This document shows positions 1-8,608 of a DNA stretch of 64,000 bases, piece by piece. A program made the position numbers and the translations under genes. Within the stretch, counting starts at the first letter, position 1; each line of letters opens with the position of its first letter. Below the pieces are notes generated by a model. The model worked only from the letters and a program-made list of their open reading frames with translations, was not told where the DNA came from and made no database searches. Origin of the DNA: Nitrososphaeria archaeon (lineage in GTDB: Archaea > Thermoproteota > Nitrososphaeria > Geothermarchaeales > JDFR-13). The stretch is taken from contig JALWXN010000004.1 in NCBI GenBank assembly GCA_027078545.1, forward strand, positions 799,100 to 863,099. Reading direction: 5' to 3'.

Positions 1-756
1 GTAACCCCTCCAGTCTCTCAGCCTCTTCTCCTTCTCCATTTCCGGGCCGCCCATGCTGTGCCATGTATTGGCGTAGATCACATCTGCATCCCTGAATGCC
101 TCATAGATATCCTCTGTGAAGACTATGTTTGCACCGGTCTTCCTCGACATCTCCTCCACGAAGTCTAGGATCCTCTTGTCTGGCTCGTAGCCCTTCGGCC
201 TAGCTATCCACATCTCGTAGCCGAAGATGCTGGAGATGATCATTAGGCTATGGCAGACGTTCCATATATCCCCTACATAGCCTATCTTAACCCTCCTGTT
301 ACGCCCTTTAAACTCCCATATTGTCATGAGGTCGGCTAATCCCTGCATCGGGTGTGTAAGGTCTGTCAATGCGTTGATAACGGGGTTCTCCATATACTCG
401 GCATACTCCTCCACAATCTCCTGGCCGAAGGTCCTGATAACCAGTGCGTCGAGATACTTGTCAAGGACACGTGCCGTATCCTTAATCGGCTCTCCACGGG
501 AGAGCTGCATAACATTCGGATTCAGCTGTAGCGGCGTAGCCCCGAGATGCGCAATAGCCGCCATGAAGGAGACCCTCGTCCTCGTAGAGGGCTTCTCGAA
601 GAGGAGGCCTATCACACGGCCCTCCAACGACCTATGCGGGACACGTGAGCTCCACAGCCGCTTAAACTCCATAGCAACCTCGACTACGAACTCTATCTCC
701 CTCCTACTGAAGTCCATGAGGGTTAGGAAGTCCCTACCCCTGAAACGTGTCCTCAT
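1..756 (-). CDS. argF: Ornithine carbamoyltransferase, C-terminus cut off by window edge
   Basis: Makes citrulline from ornithine and carbamoyl phosphate in arginine biosynthesis (cytosol). The minus-strand frame is open from the ATG at 756 to the window edge (252 codons). The carbamoyl-phosphate loop KPSTRTRVSF and the later HPMQ motif (family pattern HPxQ) are both present, preceded by a PVINALTD stretch typical of ornithine rather than aspartate transcarbamoylases. A later DVIYANTWHSMG stretch matches the second domain. The catalytic HCLP region lies outside the window. A TATA-like element on the minus strand near 783-795 suggests a leaderless transcript. A putrescine or other carbamoyltransferase cannot be excluded from this fragment. 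Confidence 0.88.
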   Translation of the reverse strand, partial: MRTRFRGRDFLTLMDFSRREIEFVVEVAMEFKRLWSSRVPHRSLEGRVIGLLFEKPSTRTRVSFMAAIAHLGATPLQLNPNVMQLSRGEPIKDTARVLDKYLDALVIRTFGQEIVEEYAEYMENPVINALTDLTHPMQGLADLMTIWEFKGRNRRVKIGYVGDIWNVCHSLMIISSIFGYEMWIARPKGYEPDKRILDFVEEMSRKTGANIVFTEDIYEAFRDADVIYANTWHSMGGPEMEKEKRLRDWRGY

Positions 757-905
757 GGATAGTTACTGAATAGCAGGCCTATCAATATAAATAGGGATAT
801 CTACACCCAAATCCATACATCCTCTCCCTAGAATTTAGCCGAATACCTAATTCGTACAACAGCTCTTCCAAAGCTTAAATATACCTCACAGGAAGTTACC
901 TACCC
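757..905. other. Divergent promoter region between argF and the DUF2589 operon
   Basis: This 149-base gap separates two divergent transcription units. A TATA-like element for argF lies at about 783-795 (minus strand) and one for the DUF2589 genes at 874-883 (plus strand). I see no RNA gene or repeat. Confidence 0.5.
874..883 (+). promoter_or_regulatory. TATA box of the DUF2589 operon
   Basis: CTTAAATATA is centred about 27 bases before the ATG at 906. That is the archaeal TATA-to-start spacing, so the first gene is probably transcribed without a leader. No ribosome-binding site precedes the ATG, which agrees. Confidence 0.55.
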
Positions 906-1493
906 ATGAGCTTCAACCTCGGTAATGAGTTGGCATCCCTCCCGATCGACGTCCTGATCGCGAGGCCACTCGACGCAGCGGTGAGGGCCCAGGCATTCGC
1001 AGCGGAGACCACTGTACGCTTCGTGAAGGAGGTCGGCCTAGATGATAACGGGAATGTAAGGATGACCACTATGAGGTTTAGCTACACCTATGTTACCGAC
1101 GAGGGTGAAGAGGAGGAGGTTGAGAGGGAGATATCCGTCCCGTTCCTCACGATGGTCCCAATACCCTTCATCAGGATCAGCGAGGTGGATATTGACCTCA
1201 GCTTCAGGATAAGGAATATCGTGGTTGACAGTAAAGAGAAGTCACTATCCGTCTCAGCCGGCGCAGAGGCCAACTGGAAGGTCTTCAAAGTATCGGTTAA
1301 CGCATCATACTCCTCAAAGAGGACTACCAAGAGCAAGATAGACAGGAGCGCCGAGGTCGATATAAGGGTGAAGGCTGTCCAGGACGAGATGCCGGAGGGG
1401 CTGAGGATACTGCTCAACATACTCAACGAGGGTCTACGTGCACAGGAGGTTGGAGCACCTGCTGGCCAAGGAGGAGGTGGCCAGACAGAGTAG
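906..1493 (+). CDS. DUF2589 family protein
   Basis: Soluble 195-aa protein of unknown function. It shows the features I associate with DUF2589: an N-terminal helix region (ASLPIDVLIARPLDAAV), then a beta-rich core with VPFLTMVPIPFIRISEVDID around residues 78-97. A strand and low-complexity segment follows (SVNASYSSKRTTKSK), then a charged end EMPEGLRILLNILNEGL. There is no signal peptide or membrane segment, and the last 12 residues are Gly/Gln-rich. First of three tandem genes, 12 bases before the second. DUF2589 genes in bacteria also tend to occur as multiples. The function is genuinely unknown. Confidence 0.75.
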   Translation: MSFNLGNELASLPIDVLIARPLDAAVRAQAFAAETTVRFVKEVGLDDNGNVRMTTMRFSYTYVTDEGEEEEVEREISVPFLTMVPIPFIRISEVDIDLSFRIRNIVVDSKEKSLSVSAGAEANWKVFKVSVNASYSSKRTTKSKIDRSAEVDIRVKAVQDEMPEGLRILLNILNEGLRAQEVGAPAGQGGGGQTE

Positions 1494-1505
1494 GTGTAGA
1501 GAAAA

Positions 1506-1973
1506 GTGGTCCGGGCAGGTGATATGGCCCAGCTCCTAGCAGGGATACTCAGAGCCGTCGTGGAGGCGGATACACAGGCCCGTGAAGCCTTCCTAGAGGA
1601 GCTGGGTAGATACTTCACGGAGACGGAGGAGGGGTTGGAACCGATATACCTGACCCTCAGATACTCCACACAATACGTCGACGACGAGGGACGTCTACAG
1701 AGGAGGAGGGAGAAGGTTGAGATCCCCCTACTGACACTGGTCAACCCCTCCCACATAGGTGTTGAGAAGGCGGAGATCGAGCTATACATGGACGTCGTGA
1801 CCACTAGGGAGGAGCAGGGGGTCCAGAGGCTCTTCACAGTCTTCAGAGCAGCGACAAAGACCAGGTCTGAGAGTGGGATGAGGATTAGGGTCTTGATGAC
1901 TAGGAGCGAGGTAGGCGAGGGCCTGGCCAACGTCATATCCACACTCGTCAATAAGGGGGTTGTTGTTGAGTGA
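1506..1973 (+). CDS. Second DUF2589-like protein
   Basis: 155-aa soluble protein with the same core order as its upstream neighbour: a helical N-terminus, VEIPLLTLVNPSHIGVEKAE (equivalent to the VPFLTMVPIPFIRI segment), then a charged strand and a C-terminal GLANVISTLVNKGV helix. The usual VPIP pair is replaced by VNPS. A GTG start at 1506 is chosen because GGTG at 1493-1496 sits about 9 bases before it; an in-frame ATG at 1524 is an alternative. Its 3' end overlaps the next gene by four bases (GTGA), implying translational coupling. A diverged paralog of 906-1493. Confidence 0.65.
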   Translation: MVRAGDMAQLLAGILRAVVEADTQAREAFLEELGRYFTETEEGLEPIYLTLRYSTQYVDDEGRLQRRREKVEIPLLTLVNPSHIGVEKAEIELYMDVVTTREEQGVQRLFTVFRAATKTRSESGMRIRVLMTRSEVGEGLANVISTLVNKGVVVE

Positions 1974-2398
1974 GCGGTCCAAAGATACCTAAGAAGCCGG
2001 AGAAGCCGATCAAGCCCTCAAAACCCTCCAAGGACCTGCCCAAGGAGGTTAAGGAGATTGATATCAGGGATGTAGAGGTCAGCGGTGCCGAGCCTAAGGG
2101 CGCTCCACAGTCTACCCCCGAACGTATAGAGGGTATAGACAAGATTGTCAGGAGCATTGCACAGGCACTCAACACAGCCAGGCTTGAGGCCACGAAGACG
2201 GCTACAAAGAAAGTCATTGAGGTGGGTAAGGAAAGGGTTGAGATACAGTCCTTCCTAGACCTTGAGGAGGCCGAGGTGGAGATAGAGATCGGTGTGGAGC
2301 AGCGTGGAGACGTGCTCATGGCCAAGATGGCACCTATGACGGAGGGGCCTAGGGCGAGGCTACGGATGGTGTTTAGGCTTAGGGAGGAGGAGGTCTAG
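1970..2398 (+). CDS. Third member of the DUF2589 trio, Pro/Lys-rich N-terminus
   Basis: 142-aa protein starting at a GTG that overlaps the previous stop codon. Residues 1-45 are a low-complexity Lys/Pro tail (repeated KP). From about residue 50 there is a helix (IVRSIAQALNTARLEA) followed by VERVEIQSFLDLEEAEVEIEIGVEQ-like beta strands, which parallel the VPLL...VDID core of the first two proteins. It is more diverged than they are, and the family link is inferred from operon position and pattern. No membrane segment. It may be the adaptor of a three-protein complex, but nothing in the sequence proves this. Confidence 0.5.
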   Translation: MSGPKIPKKPEKPIKPSKPSKDLPKEVKEIDIRDVEVSGAEPKGAPQSTPERIEGIDKIVRSIAQALNTARLEATKTATKKVIEVGKERVEIQSFLDLEEAEVEIEIGVEQRGDVLMAKMAPMTEGPRARLRMVFRLREEEV

Positions 2399-2401
2399 GG
2401 G

Positions 2402-3943
2402 CTAGGGCTCCTGGATCCTCACCTCGTCAAAGATTAGGGTGCCGCCCTGGAGCGTAAATATTCCGTATAGCCTACCCCTATAGTTGATGAGGAATGACGG
2501 GTTTACCCTCCCAGCCCAGTTCACACGTACCTGTATAGGCTCACTATCGGGTGATACCCTGTACATCTTGATGCCACCAGATACGACTCCACCAGACTCG
2601 GCCCTCTCTATCCATAGGATGTAGAGCCTGTCGCCGACCTCGTAGAAGCTGTACCCTCCGTAATAGGTGGTTACCGGTATGAAGAGGGCGAGGGCTGAGC
2701 CAGTGCCGCCCCAGCCATTCCTCCTCCAAAGCTCCTCACCATCCCTATAGGCCGCTATAAAGGCTTCAGAGACGTAGTATACACCGTCACGGTAGATGGA
2801 GGTTACGTAGCCTACGCTAGCGTTGTCCTCCGTCCTGGTGTACATCCCCTCTATGCTCCATACCTTGGTTAGAGACGTTAGGTCCCACTTCTCGACCTGG
2901 TAGTCCCTCCTATTAAACAGCTCAGTATTAGTCTCGTTGGCCTCGACGAGGAAGTCGTATGAGTAGTAAACATATAGATCATTCCCATCCAGATATGCCG
3001 TTGCATAGGCCAGCCTAAGAGGTGCTGATACGAGCTTGGTTGGCCAGCCCTCAATCATGAATTCGAATGTGTTTAGATCTATCTCCACATACATGATGTA
3101 GATGTCTCCCCTCCCCTGCTCGGTAACGCTGGACATCACTATGACCGCCCTAACCATATCCTCGCCACGCTCGACATACGCCAACTTCTTAGGATCATTT
3201 GGCCTGAGGCTGTAGAAGAAGTCGGAAGCATCTTGATAAGCCTCGAAGACTACTGAGCCCGTCTCGAGTCCATATACACGTAGGATGATATTCATCTTCT
3301 CATAGTCGATGTCTAGGGTGAGGTATTTATCGCCGTAGAAGCCTAGGCCTAGACCCCTGATATCCTCTATGGTGTTACGCATAACGACGCCCCTACCGGG
3401 CTCGACAATATAGTAGTAGAGATCGATCTCTCCAAACTCGATGAAGATGAAGGGGAAGGGTAGTGGAAGTGGGAATGGTATTAAAGCCCTCTCCCTAGCG
3501 ACGCCTCCAAACACGTATCGGTTGGAGTAGACCGAGACGAGCTGACCACTTATGGGGTCGGACTCACCCGAGGGAACCTCGAAGATCTTCTCTACAGAGA
3601 GGATCTCACCACTGGAGAGGGACATTGTTATGATATAGTGATCCTTCCGGAGTAGCTGGGTATTATTTTCATCCATGATGGATTTGACGCCATATATGTA
3701 GAGCCTATCCCCATCGCTGAGGATACTTAGTATAGAAGTCAGGTTGAAGGTGAGGGGGCCCTCCTGAACAGCCTCATCACCAGGCTCTCCCCCCTCCTCC
3801 CCCTGAGCCGGGGCTTCTCCACCGTCTCCACCATCACCGCTGAATATACTCCCTATTATGACCAGCCCAAGGAGGAGTATGATGACAATCAGAATGGCTA
3901 CAACTATCTTTCCCACGCCACCCTCCCGCCCAGTCATTTTCAT
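2402..3943 (-). CDS. Membrane-anchored extracellular protein, probably beta-propeller
   Basis: 513 aa. After a short charged start (MKMTGREGGVGK) a single hydrophobic helix at about residues 12-32 anchors the protein. A Gly/Glu-rich linker (residues 34-60) leads to a large beta-rich domain with recurring short strands of the kind GDRLYIYG, DKYLTLD, GNDLYVYY, GDRLYILW and RGRLYGIF. This spacing suggests a six- to eight-bladed propeller outside the cell. No catalytic motif is seen. It ends only four bases from the DUF2589 trio, convergently. A TATA-like element near 3964-3976 (minus strand) lies about 27 bases before the ATG. Substrate unknown. Confidence 0.65.
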   Translation of the reverse strand: MKMTGREGGVGKIVVAILIVIILLLGLVIIGSIFSGDGGDGGEAPAQGEEGGEPGDEAVQEGPLTFNLTSILSILSDGDRLYIYGVKSIMDENNTQLLRKDHYIITMSLSSGEILSVEKIFEVPSGESDPISGQLVSVYSNRYVFGGVARERALIPFPLPLPFPFIFIEFGEIDLYYYIVEPGRGVVMRNTIEDIRGLGLGFYGDKYLTLDIDYEKMNIILRVYGLETGSVVFEAYQDASDFFYSLRPNDPKKLAYVERGEDMVRAVIVMSSVTEQGRGDIYIMYVEIDLNTFEFMIEGWPTKLVSAPLRLAYATAYLDGNDLYVYYSYDFLVEANETNTELFNRRDYQVEKWDLTSLTKVWSIEGMYTRTEDNASVGYVTSIYRDGVYYVSEAFIAAYRDGEELWRRNGWGGTGSALALFIPVTTYYGGYSFYEVGDRLYILWIERAESGGVVSGGIKMYRVSPDSEPIQVRVNWAGRVNPSFLINYRGRLYGIFTLQGGTLIFDEVRIQEP

Positions 3944-4118
3944 CTATACAACCCCTCCATACCACTAATAAATTTTTCGTAATGGTTCTCTAGACCCATG
4001 TATGGACACGCCTCACCCTCCTGAATAGTTTCACCGATGTATCTCTCCCCCCACATGTATTGTTACAGGGGTTTTGAAGACATTTTTAATGTGTATTGCA
4101 CGTGGCATATCTAGATGT

Positions 4119-4137
4119 GTGTAAACCCGGTTTACAC
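4119..4137. promoter_or_regulatory. 19-base perfect palindrome, possible operator
   Basis: GTGTAAACC-C-GGTTTACAC is a perfect inverted repeat around one central base. It lies about 225 bases before the hydrolase start and 175 before the propeller-protein start, in the middle of a gene-free region. It could be an operator or a hairpin in an unannotated RNA. Confidence 0.35.
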
Positions 4138-4310
4138 CGGGCTTAACATGATGTAAATCCATTGCCACGGATACGCCACGGCATGTGTAACCAGCTATAT
4201 ACCCTGTGGGCCACTCCACTTATACACCCCGGCCAAACCGTTTTATAGCCGCTGTGGATGATGCGTAGCCTGGATAGTCACAGTGAGACCCATTTTTAAA
4301 CAGTATAGTC

Positions 4311-4320
4311 GGTATATAAT
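4311..4320 (+). promoter_or_regulatory. TATA box of the alpha/beta hydrolase gene
   Basis: GGTATATAAT is the only strong TATA-like element before the ATG at 4363. It would place the transcript start near 4342, leaving a leader of about 20 bases. Confidence 0.4.
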
Positions 4321-4362
4321 ATTGTCCCTCAAACCGGATACTAGTGGGAGCGTGGGGTCTCA

Positions 4363-4965
4363 ATGACGAGTGAGCCCAGGGTCGGAGAGGCCGGCGACGG
4401 CTGCAGATACGTGATCCTAAGGATTGATGGGAGGCCACTCGTCCTACTACATGGATACAGCTTCACCCATGAGGTCTGGGAGGAGATAGGCCTGCTCAAG
4501 AGGCTGGCCGAGGAGGAGATCCCATACCTAGCGCCCGACATGCCCTACGGCGCCAAGACCAGCTGTAGAACCAAGTCTAGGGCGAGGGAGGACAACATAA
4601 ACTTCCTCAGGGGGCTCTATAGGCAGAAGTTTGGTGATAGGGTTCCAATAGTCCTTGGGGCGAGCCTAGGCGGCTACATGGCCCTGCTATATGGTATGAT
4701 GTATCCAGTCGCCGGCCTCATACTCGTCGCCCCCGTCTGGAGCACCAGGGGCGACATACTAGGGTATTATAGTGAGAGGGAGATACCCATCCTCCTAATC
4801 TATGGAGAGAAGGACGACATCGTCTCGATAGACGAGATGTGGGAGTTCAAGGAGATGGTCCCCACCGCTGAGCTCAGGGTATATGAGGATGCTAGGCACC
4901 CCGCCTATCTAGACAAGCCCGAGAGGTTCAACGAGGACGTTGTCGAGTTCTGTAAAAAGGTTTAG
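4363..4965 (+). CDS. Alpha/beta hydrolase (esterase/lipase type)
   Basis: 200-aa cytosolic hydrolase. HGYSF at about residues 29-33 fits the oxyanion loop. The nucleophile elbow is GASLGG (Gly-x-Ser-x-Gly). The acid is probably the Asp in YGEKDDIVS and the base the His in DARHPAYLDKP. The length fits small serine hydrolases with a minimal lid. The gene overlaps the convergent aminotransferase by four bases. Substrate unknown; carboxylic esters or peptides are possible. Confidence 0.8.
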   Translation: MTSEPRVGEAGDGCRYVILRIDGRPLVLLHGYSFTHEVWEEIGLLKRLAEEEIPYLAPDMPYGAKTSCRTKSRAREDNINFLRGLYRQKFGDRVPIVLGASLGGYMALLYGMMYPVAGLILVAPVWSTRGDILGYYSEREIPILLIYGEKDDIVSIDEMWEFKEMVPTAELRVYEDARHPAYLDKPERFNEDVVEFCKKV

Positions 4966-6341
4966 GGTTTGAGGTACCCCCTATCCACAAGCTCCCTCAA
5001 CACCTTCTCCGTCTTCTCAAGGGTGGTCTGGACATCCTCCTCGCTATGGGCTAGGCTTAGGAAGTATGGCTCGCCATCCGGCGGCCCCCTGAGTAGGACG
5101 CCCCCCACCATCAACATGCTCCAGAAGCGTCTATAGCTTGTGAAGTCATAGTTGGTCATGACATCCCTGAAGTCGCGTGGCTGCCTATCCATGAAGTGCA
5201 CCGCCCCAGCGCTCCCTACATAGCTCACCGTCAATGGTAGGCCGAGCCTATCAATGATCTCAGCCAGACCCTCACCCATTATTGATCCTATCCTGTCCAG
5301 CCTGCGGTACGCCTCAGGCGAGAGTATCCTCGTTAGGTTTGCATAGGCGCCGGCCACACCTATGACGTTCCCATTATATGTCCCGGCGAAGGCGTATCTA
5401 CCCTCGGGGTATACAACACCCCTGACCCTACTATTCATGATCACGGCTGAGATCGGAACCCCACCTCCCAACGCCTTTGCAACCACGACGATGTCCGGCC
5501 TCACATTATAGAGTTCAGAGGCGCCTCCATAGGCCACCCTGAAGCCCGTCTTCACCTCGTCGAGTATCCATATAACCCCGTACTCTCTGAGGAGCTTACC
5601 CACCTTCTCTAGATAGCCCTTCTCAGGGGGGATCAGGCCGACGTTGTTCATCATTATCGGCTCCATAATCATACAGGCAACCTCGTCACCATGCTCCGCC
5701 AAGACGTTCTCCAGGCTCTCCAGGTCGTTGAACCTGACTATGTAGGTGGTCTCCGCCGTCGCCCTCGGTACGCCTGGTGCTAGGACGCTCCTAGGCCTCT
5801 CCGGCGGGCCCCACTCACCCGGCCTGACATACTCACTGGCCTTTACAGCGTCGTAGCCACCGTGGTAGCCACCCTCGATCTTGATCACTCTCTCCCTACC
5901 AGTCGCGATCCTCGCTATCTTTATGGCGTGGGTAACTGCTTCAGTCCCAGTATTACTGATCCTCACAGCATCCATCCATGGATATCTCCTAAGGATCTCC
6001 TTCACCAGCTTTATCTGCAGCTCATAGGGCATCGTAAAGAGTGTCCCGTCCTGGATAACTTCTATGATCCCCTCGATAATGGGTCTCGGGGCATGCCCCG
6101 CTATCAATGCCCCGTAGCCCATGACATAGTCGATATACTCGTTTCCATCGATGTCCCATATCCTGCTACCAACACCCTTCTTGACGAAGAATGGGTATGG
6201 TGGGAACCACCTATAGCTACTATGCACCCCTCCGGGATTGTATCTAGAAGCCTCCCTGTAGGCCTCTGCAGACCTAGGCGTCATGGAGAGATACTTCTTG
6301 TAGATATCCTCGTCGAAGAAGTAGTTTAGGAGGCTCTCCAA
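4962..6341 (-). CDS. Class III PLP-dependent aminotransferase, glutamate-1-semialdehyde aminomutase-like
   Basis: 459 aa. Family marks in order: SNTGTEAVTHAIKIARIATG (cofactor phosphate region), EGGYHGGYDAVKASE, the Asp of WILDEVKTGF, and the Schiff-base Lys in VAKALGGGVP. The C-terminal FLSLAHSEEDVQTTLE resembles glutamate-1-semialdehyde 2,1-aminomutase. No heme or tetrapyrrole genes flank it, so it may be an aminotransferase or amino-acid racemase of the same subfamily. A TTG start at 6341 is preferred because GGTGA lies seven bases upstream of it. Cytosolic. Confidence 0.82.
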   Translation of the reverse strand: MESLLNYFFDEDIYKKYLSMTPRSAEAYREASRYNPGGVHSSYRWFPPYPFFVKKGVGSRIWDIDGNEYIDYVMGYGALIAGHAPRPIIEGIIEVIQDGTLFTMPYELQIKLVKEILRRYPWMDAVRISNTGTEAVTHAIKIARIATGRERVIKIEGGYHGGYDAVKASEYVRPGEWGPPERPRSVLAPGVPRATAETTYIVRFNDLESLENVLAEHGDEVACMIMEPIMMNNVGLIPPEKGYLEKVGKLLREYGVIWILDEVKTGFRVAYGGASELYNVRPDIVVVAKALGGGVPISAVIMNSRVRGVVYPEGRYAFAGTYNGNVIGVAGAYANLTRILSPEAYRRLDRIGSIMGEGLAEIIDRLGLPLTVSYVGSAGAVHFMDRQPRDFRDVMTNYDFTSYRRFWSMLMVGGVLLRGPPDGEPYFLSLAHSEEDVQTTLEKTEKVLRELVDRGYLKP

Positions 6342-6655
6342 ACGGGATCACCCGCCTACTAATCGAGATTCCATCTGAGATGCGGGTTAATAAGGGGGTA
6401 TATAGATAGCCCTTTAAACCATGAGTAGAAACACGTACTTATTTTCAACGACAAAACTCAACACGTTTATATATACGTCTCTACACCGGTATCCAAGCCA
6501 CATATCCATACACGTCAACCGACTAGCCGCCATAGAACCGTTGATACATATATACTTCTTGACACCCCCACGATTTAGGCACAAACCTTAATACATAGCC
6601 ACTGGGGCGAGAGACCTACAAATATGTAGGTGTATTGACCTGATAGGTGCCTAAC
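6342..6655. other. Divergent regulatory region, 314 bases
   Basis: Between the aminotransferase and acs. It contains TATA-like elements for both directions: about 6398-6419 on the minus strand, and 6466-6475 and 6586-6595 on the plus strand. A palindrome at 6614-6631 is described separately. No RNA gene or ORF worth reporting. Confidence 0.45.
6614..6631 (+). promoter_or_regulatory. Palindrome at the predicted transcription start of acs
   Basis: ACCTACA-AATA-TGTAGGT forms seven-base arms around a four-base loop. It follows a TATA-like CCTTAATACAT (6586-6595) at about the distance of the start site. A second short inverted repeat, ACCT-GAT-AGGT (6638-6648), overlaps the GGTG ribosome site. 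Position suggests an operator or leader hairpin controlling acetyl-CoA synthetase. Confidence 0.4.
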
Positions 6656-8608
6656 ATGTCGTCGGAGGCCCTACCCTTCGAGGAGCGTTACTGGCCCGGC
6701 CTAGGAGCCTACCAGGACTACTACCGGAGGAGCGTCGAGGATATCGAGGAGTTCTGGGCTGAGAGGGCTAGGAGCCTCGTCTGGAGCAGGACATGGGACA
6801 GGGTGTTGAACAGTGATAACCCACCCTTCTACAGGTGGTTCGAGGGTGGGAGGACGAACATCAACCTCAACGCATTGGAGAGGCACGGTTCATATGGTAG
6901 GGGGAGGGTGGCCTACTACTGGATAGGTGAGGACGACACTAGGAAGGTGATCAGCTACGACGACCTAGCAAGATACGTCAACCGGGTGGCCTACCTACTC
7001 AGGGAGGTCCTAGGCATGGGTAAGGGGGACACGATAACCCTATACCTACCAATGATCCCAGAGCTACCCGTCTTCATGCTGGCCGCGGCACGTATAGGGG
7101 CTATACACAGCGTCGTATTCTCAGGCTTCAGCAGCGGAGCCCTCGCAGACAGGATCGTAGATGCAAACTCTAGGATCCTAGTCACGGCAGACGGCTTCCC
7201 GAGGAGGGGTAGGACGATTAACCTGGTAGAGAGGGCGAGGGAGGCCGTAGCCAGGGCGAAGGAGCTGGGGGTGGAGGTTGAGAAGATAGTGATTGTGAGG
7301 AGGCTGGGCCTAGGTCTGGAGCCTGGGAAGAGGGAGGCATGGCTAGACGACCTCCTGAGGGAGGTTCCAGACAAGGTATATGTCAAGCCTATGGAGATGG
7401 AGAGCACCGACGTCTTCTTCATACTCTACACCAGTGGAACCACAGGTAAGCCTAAGGGGATCATGCATGGTGTAGGGGGATACATGACCTATGTCTACAA
7501 CGTATTCAAGTGGAACTGGGACCCGAGGCCAGGCGACGTATACTGGTGCGCAGCCGACATAGGCTGGATAACCGGGCACACCTACATCGTCTACGGCCCA
7601 TTGATGCATGGGATGACCTCGATAATGTATGAGGGCGCCCCGGACTATCCCGACCCAGGGAGGATATGGAGCATAGTAGAGGAGTATGGGGTGACCACGT
7701 TCTACACAAGCCCGACACTACTCAGGCTCCTCAGGAAGTATGGGGACCAGTGGGTAGAGGGGCATGACCTGAGCAGCCTACGCCTACTAGGCACGGTCGG
7801 CGAGCCCATAAACCCAGATGTATGGAAGTGGTACTACGAGAAGATCGGAGGCTCATCAGCAGCGATAGTCGACACCTGGTGGCAGACAGAGACTGGAGCC
7901 GCGATGATAAGCCCCGCACCAGGGATATCACTAGTCCCGCTGAAGCCCGGCAGCGCCACCCTCCCACTCCCAGGCATAGTGGCTGATGTCCTTAGGGACG
8001 ATGGATCTAGAGCCGAGCCTGGCGAGAAGGGCTACCTAGTCATACGTAGACCCTGGCCAGGGATGCTGATGGGTATATGGGGCGACCCCGAGAGGTATGT
8101 GGAGACCTATTGGAGGAGGTTCAGCGACCCCGACAGCGGTGTATGGATCTACTACCCAGCTGACTACGCAGTAGTCGATAGGGACGGCTACTTCTGGGTA
8201 CTCGGTAGGGCCGACGAGGTACTGAAGGTCGCGGGCCACAGGATAGGGACGATAGAGCTCGAGGACGCCATACTCACACATCCAGCCGTGAGCGAGGCCG
8301 CGGTGGTAGGCGCCCCAGACCCGGTGAAGGGTGAGGTCCCACTCGCAGTCGTCACCTTGAAGGAGGGCTATGAGCCCAGTGATGAGCTGGAGAAGGAGAT
8401 TAGGGAGAGGGTGCGTAGCCTGGTAGGCCCCATCGCGGAGCCTAAGAAGATAGTCTTCGCCTCAAAGCTCCCCAAGACGAGGAGTGGGAAGATCATGAGG
8501 AGGATAATCATCTCACTGATACAGGGCAGGCCTATAGGCGATACATCGACGCTCGAGGATCCCAGCGCTGTGGAGGAGCTTAGGAAGGTGCTTGGGACGG
8601 GGTCATAG
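6656..8608 (+). CDS. acs: Acetyl-CoA synthetase (AMP-forming)
   Basis: Converts acetate, ATP and CoA to acetyl-CoA via acetyl-AMP (cytosol). 650 aa, the usual length. The N-terminal ACS segment (residues 10-70) precedes the AMP-binding core with YTSGTTGKPKGIMHG. DTWWQTETG follows; its Trp pair includes the residue that keeps the acyl pocket small in acetate-specific enzymes. The C-terminal domain carries GRADEVLKVAGHRIGT and TRSGKIMRR, whose Lys is the one acetylated in bacterial Acs. ATG 6656 is chosen over an in-frame GTG at 6647 because the GGTG at 6646-6649 then serves as ribosome site. Overlaps the convergent nitroreductase by six bases. Could also accept propionate and feed the methylmalonyl-CoA genes. 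Confidence 0.93.
   Translation: MSSEALPFEERYWPGLGAYQDYYRRSVEDIEEFWAERARSLVWSRTWDRVLNSDNPPFYRWFEGGRTNINLNALERHGSYGRGRVAYYWIGEDDTRKVISYDDLARYVNRVAYLLREVLGMGKGDTITLYLPMIPELPVFMLAAARIGAIHSVVFSGFSSGALADRIVDANSRILVTADGFPRRGRTINLVERAREAVARAKELGVEVEKIVIVRRLGLGLEPGKREAWLDDLLREVPDKVYVKPMEMESTDVFFILYTSGTTGKPKGIMHGVGGYMTYVYNVFKWNWDPRPGDVYWCAADIGWITGHTYIVYGPLMHGMTSIMYEGAPDYPDPGRIWSIVEEYGVTTFYTSPTLLRLLRKYGDQWVEGHDLSSLRLLGTVGEPINPDVWKWYYEKIGGSSAAIVDTWWQTETGAAMISPAPGISLVPLKPGSATLPLPGIVADVLRDDGSRAEPGEKGYLVIRRPWPGMLMGIWGDPERYVETYWRRFSDPDSGVWIYYPADYAVVDRDGYFWVLGRADEVLKVAGHRIGTIELEDAILTHPAVSEAAVVGAPDPVKGEVPLAVVTLKEGYEPSDELEKEIRERVRSLVGPIAEPKKIVFASKLPKTRSGKIMRRIIISLIQGRPIGDTSTLEDPSAVEELRKVLGTGS

Larger units (their letters stand above)
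3944..4362. other. Intergenic region, 419 bases, with palindrome and two promoters
   Basis: No convincing gene. It holds the minus-strand promoter of the secreted propeller protein (about 3964-3976), a 19-base palindrome at 4119-4137 and the plus-strand TATA of the hydrolase (4311-4320). Short ORFs here have no family features and sit in AT-richer, irregular sequence. I looked for a tRNA or C/D-box RNA and found neither. Confidence 0.5.

Noticed and set aside
326-769. 147-aa plus-strand reading frame
   Set aside because: Antisense to ornithine carbamoyltransferase; the minus frame carries clear motifs.
1088-1951. 287-aa Ser-rich minus-strand frame
   Set aside because: Antisense across two DUF2589 genes; composition is that expected from an opposite-strand shadow.
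4031-4541. Short minus-strand frames and a possible C/D-box RNA
   Set aside because: No family features; GATGATG-like boxes are not paired with a proper D box.
5862-6329. 155-aa plus-strand frame
   Set aside because: Opposite to the aminotransferase, with no protein-like pattern.
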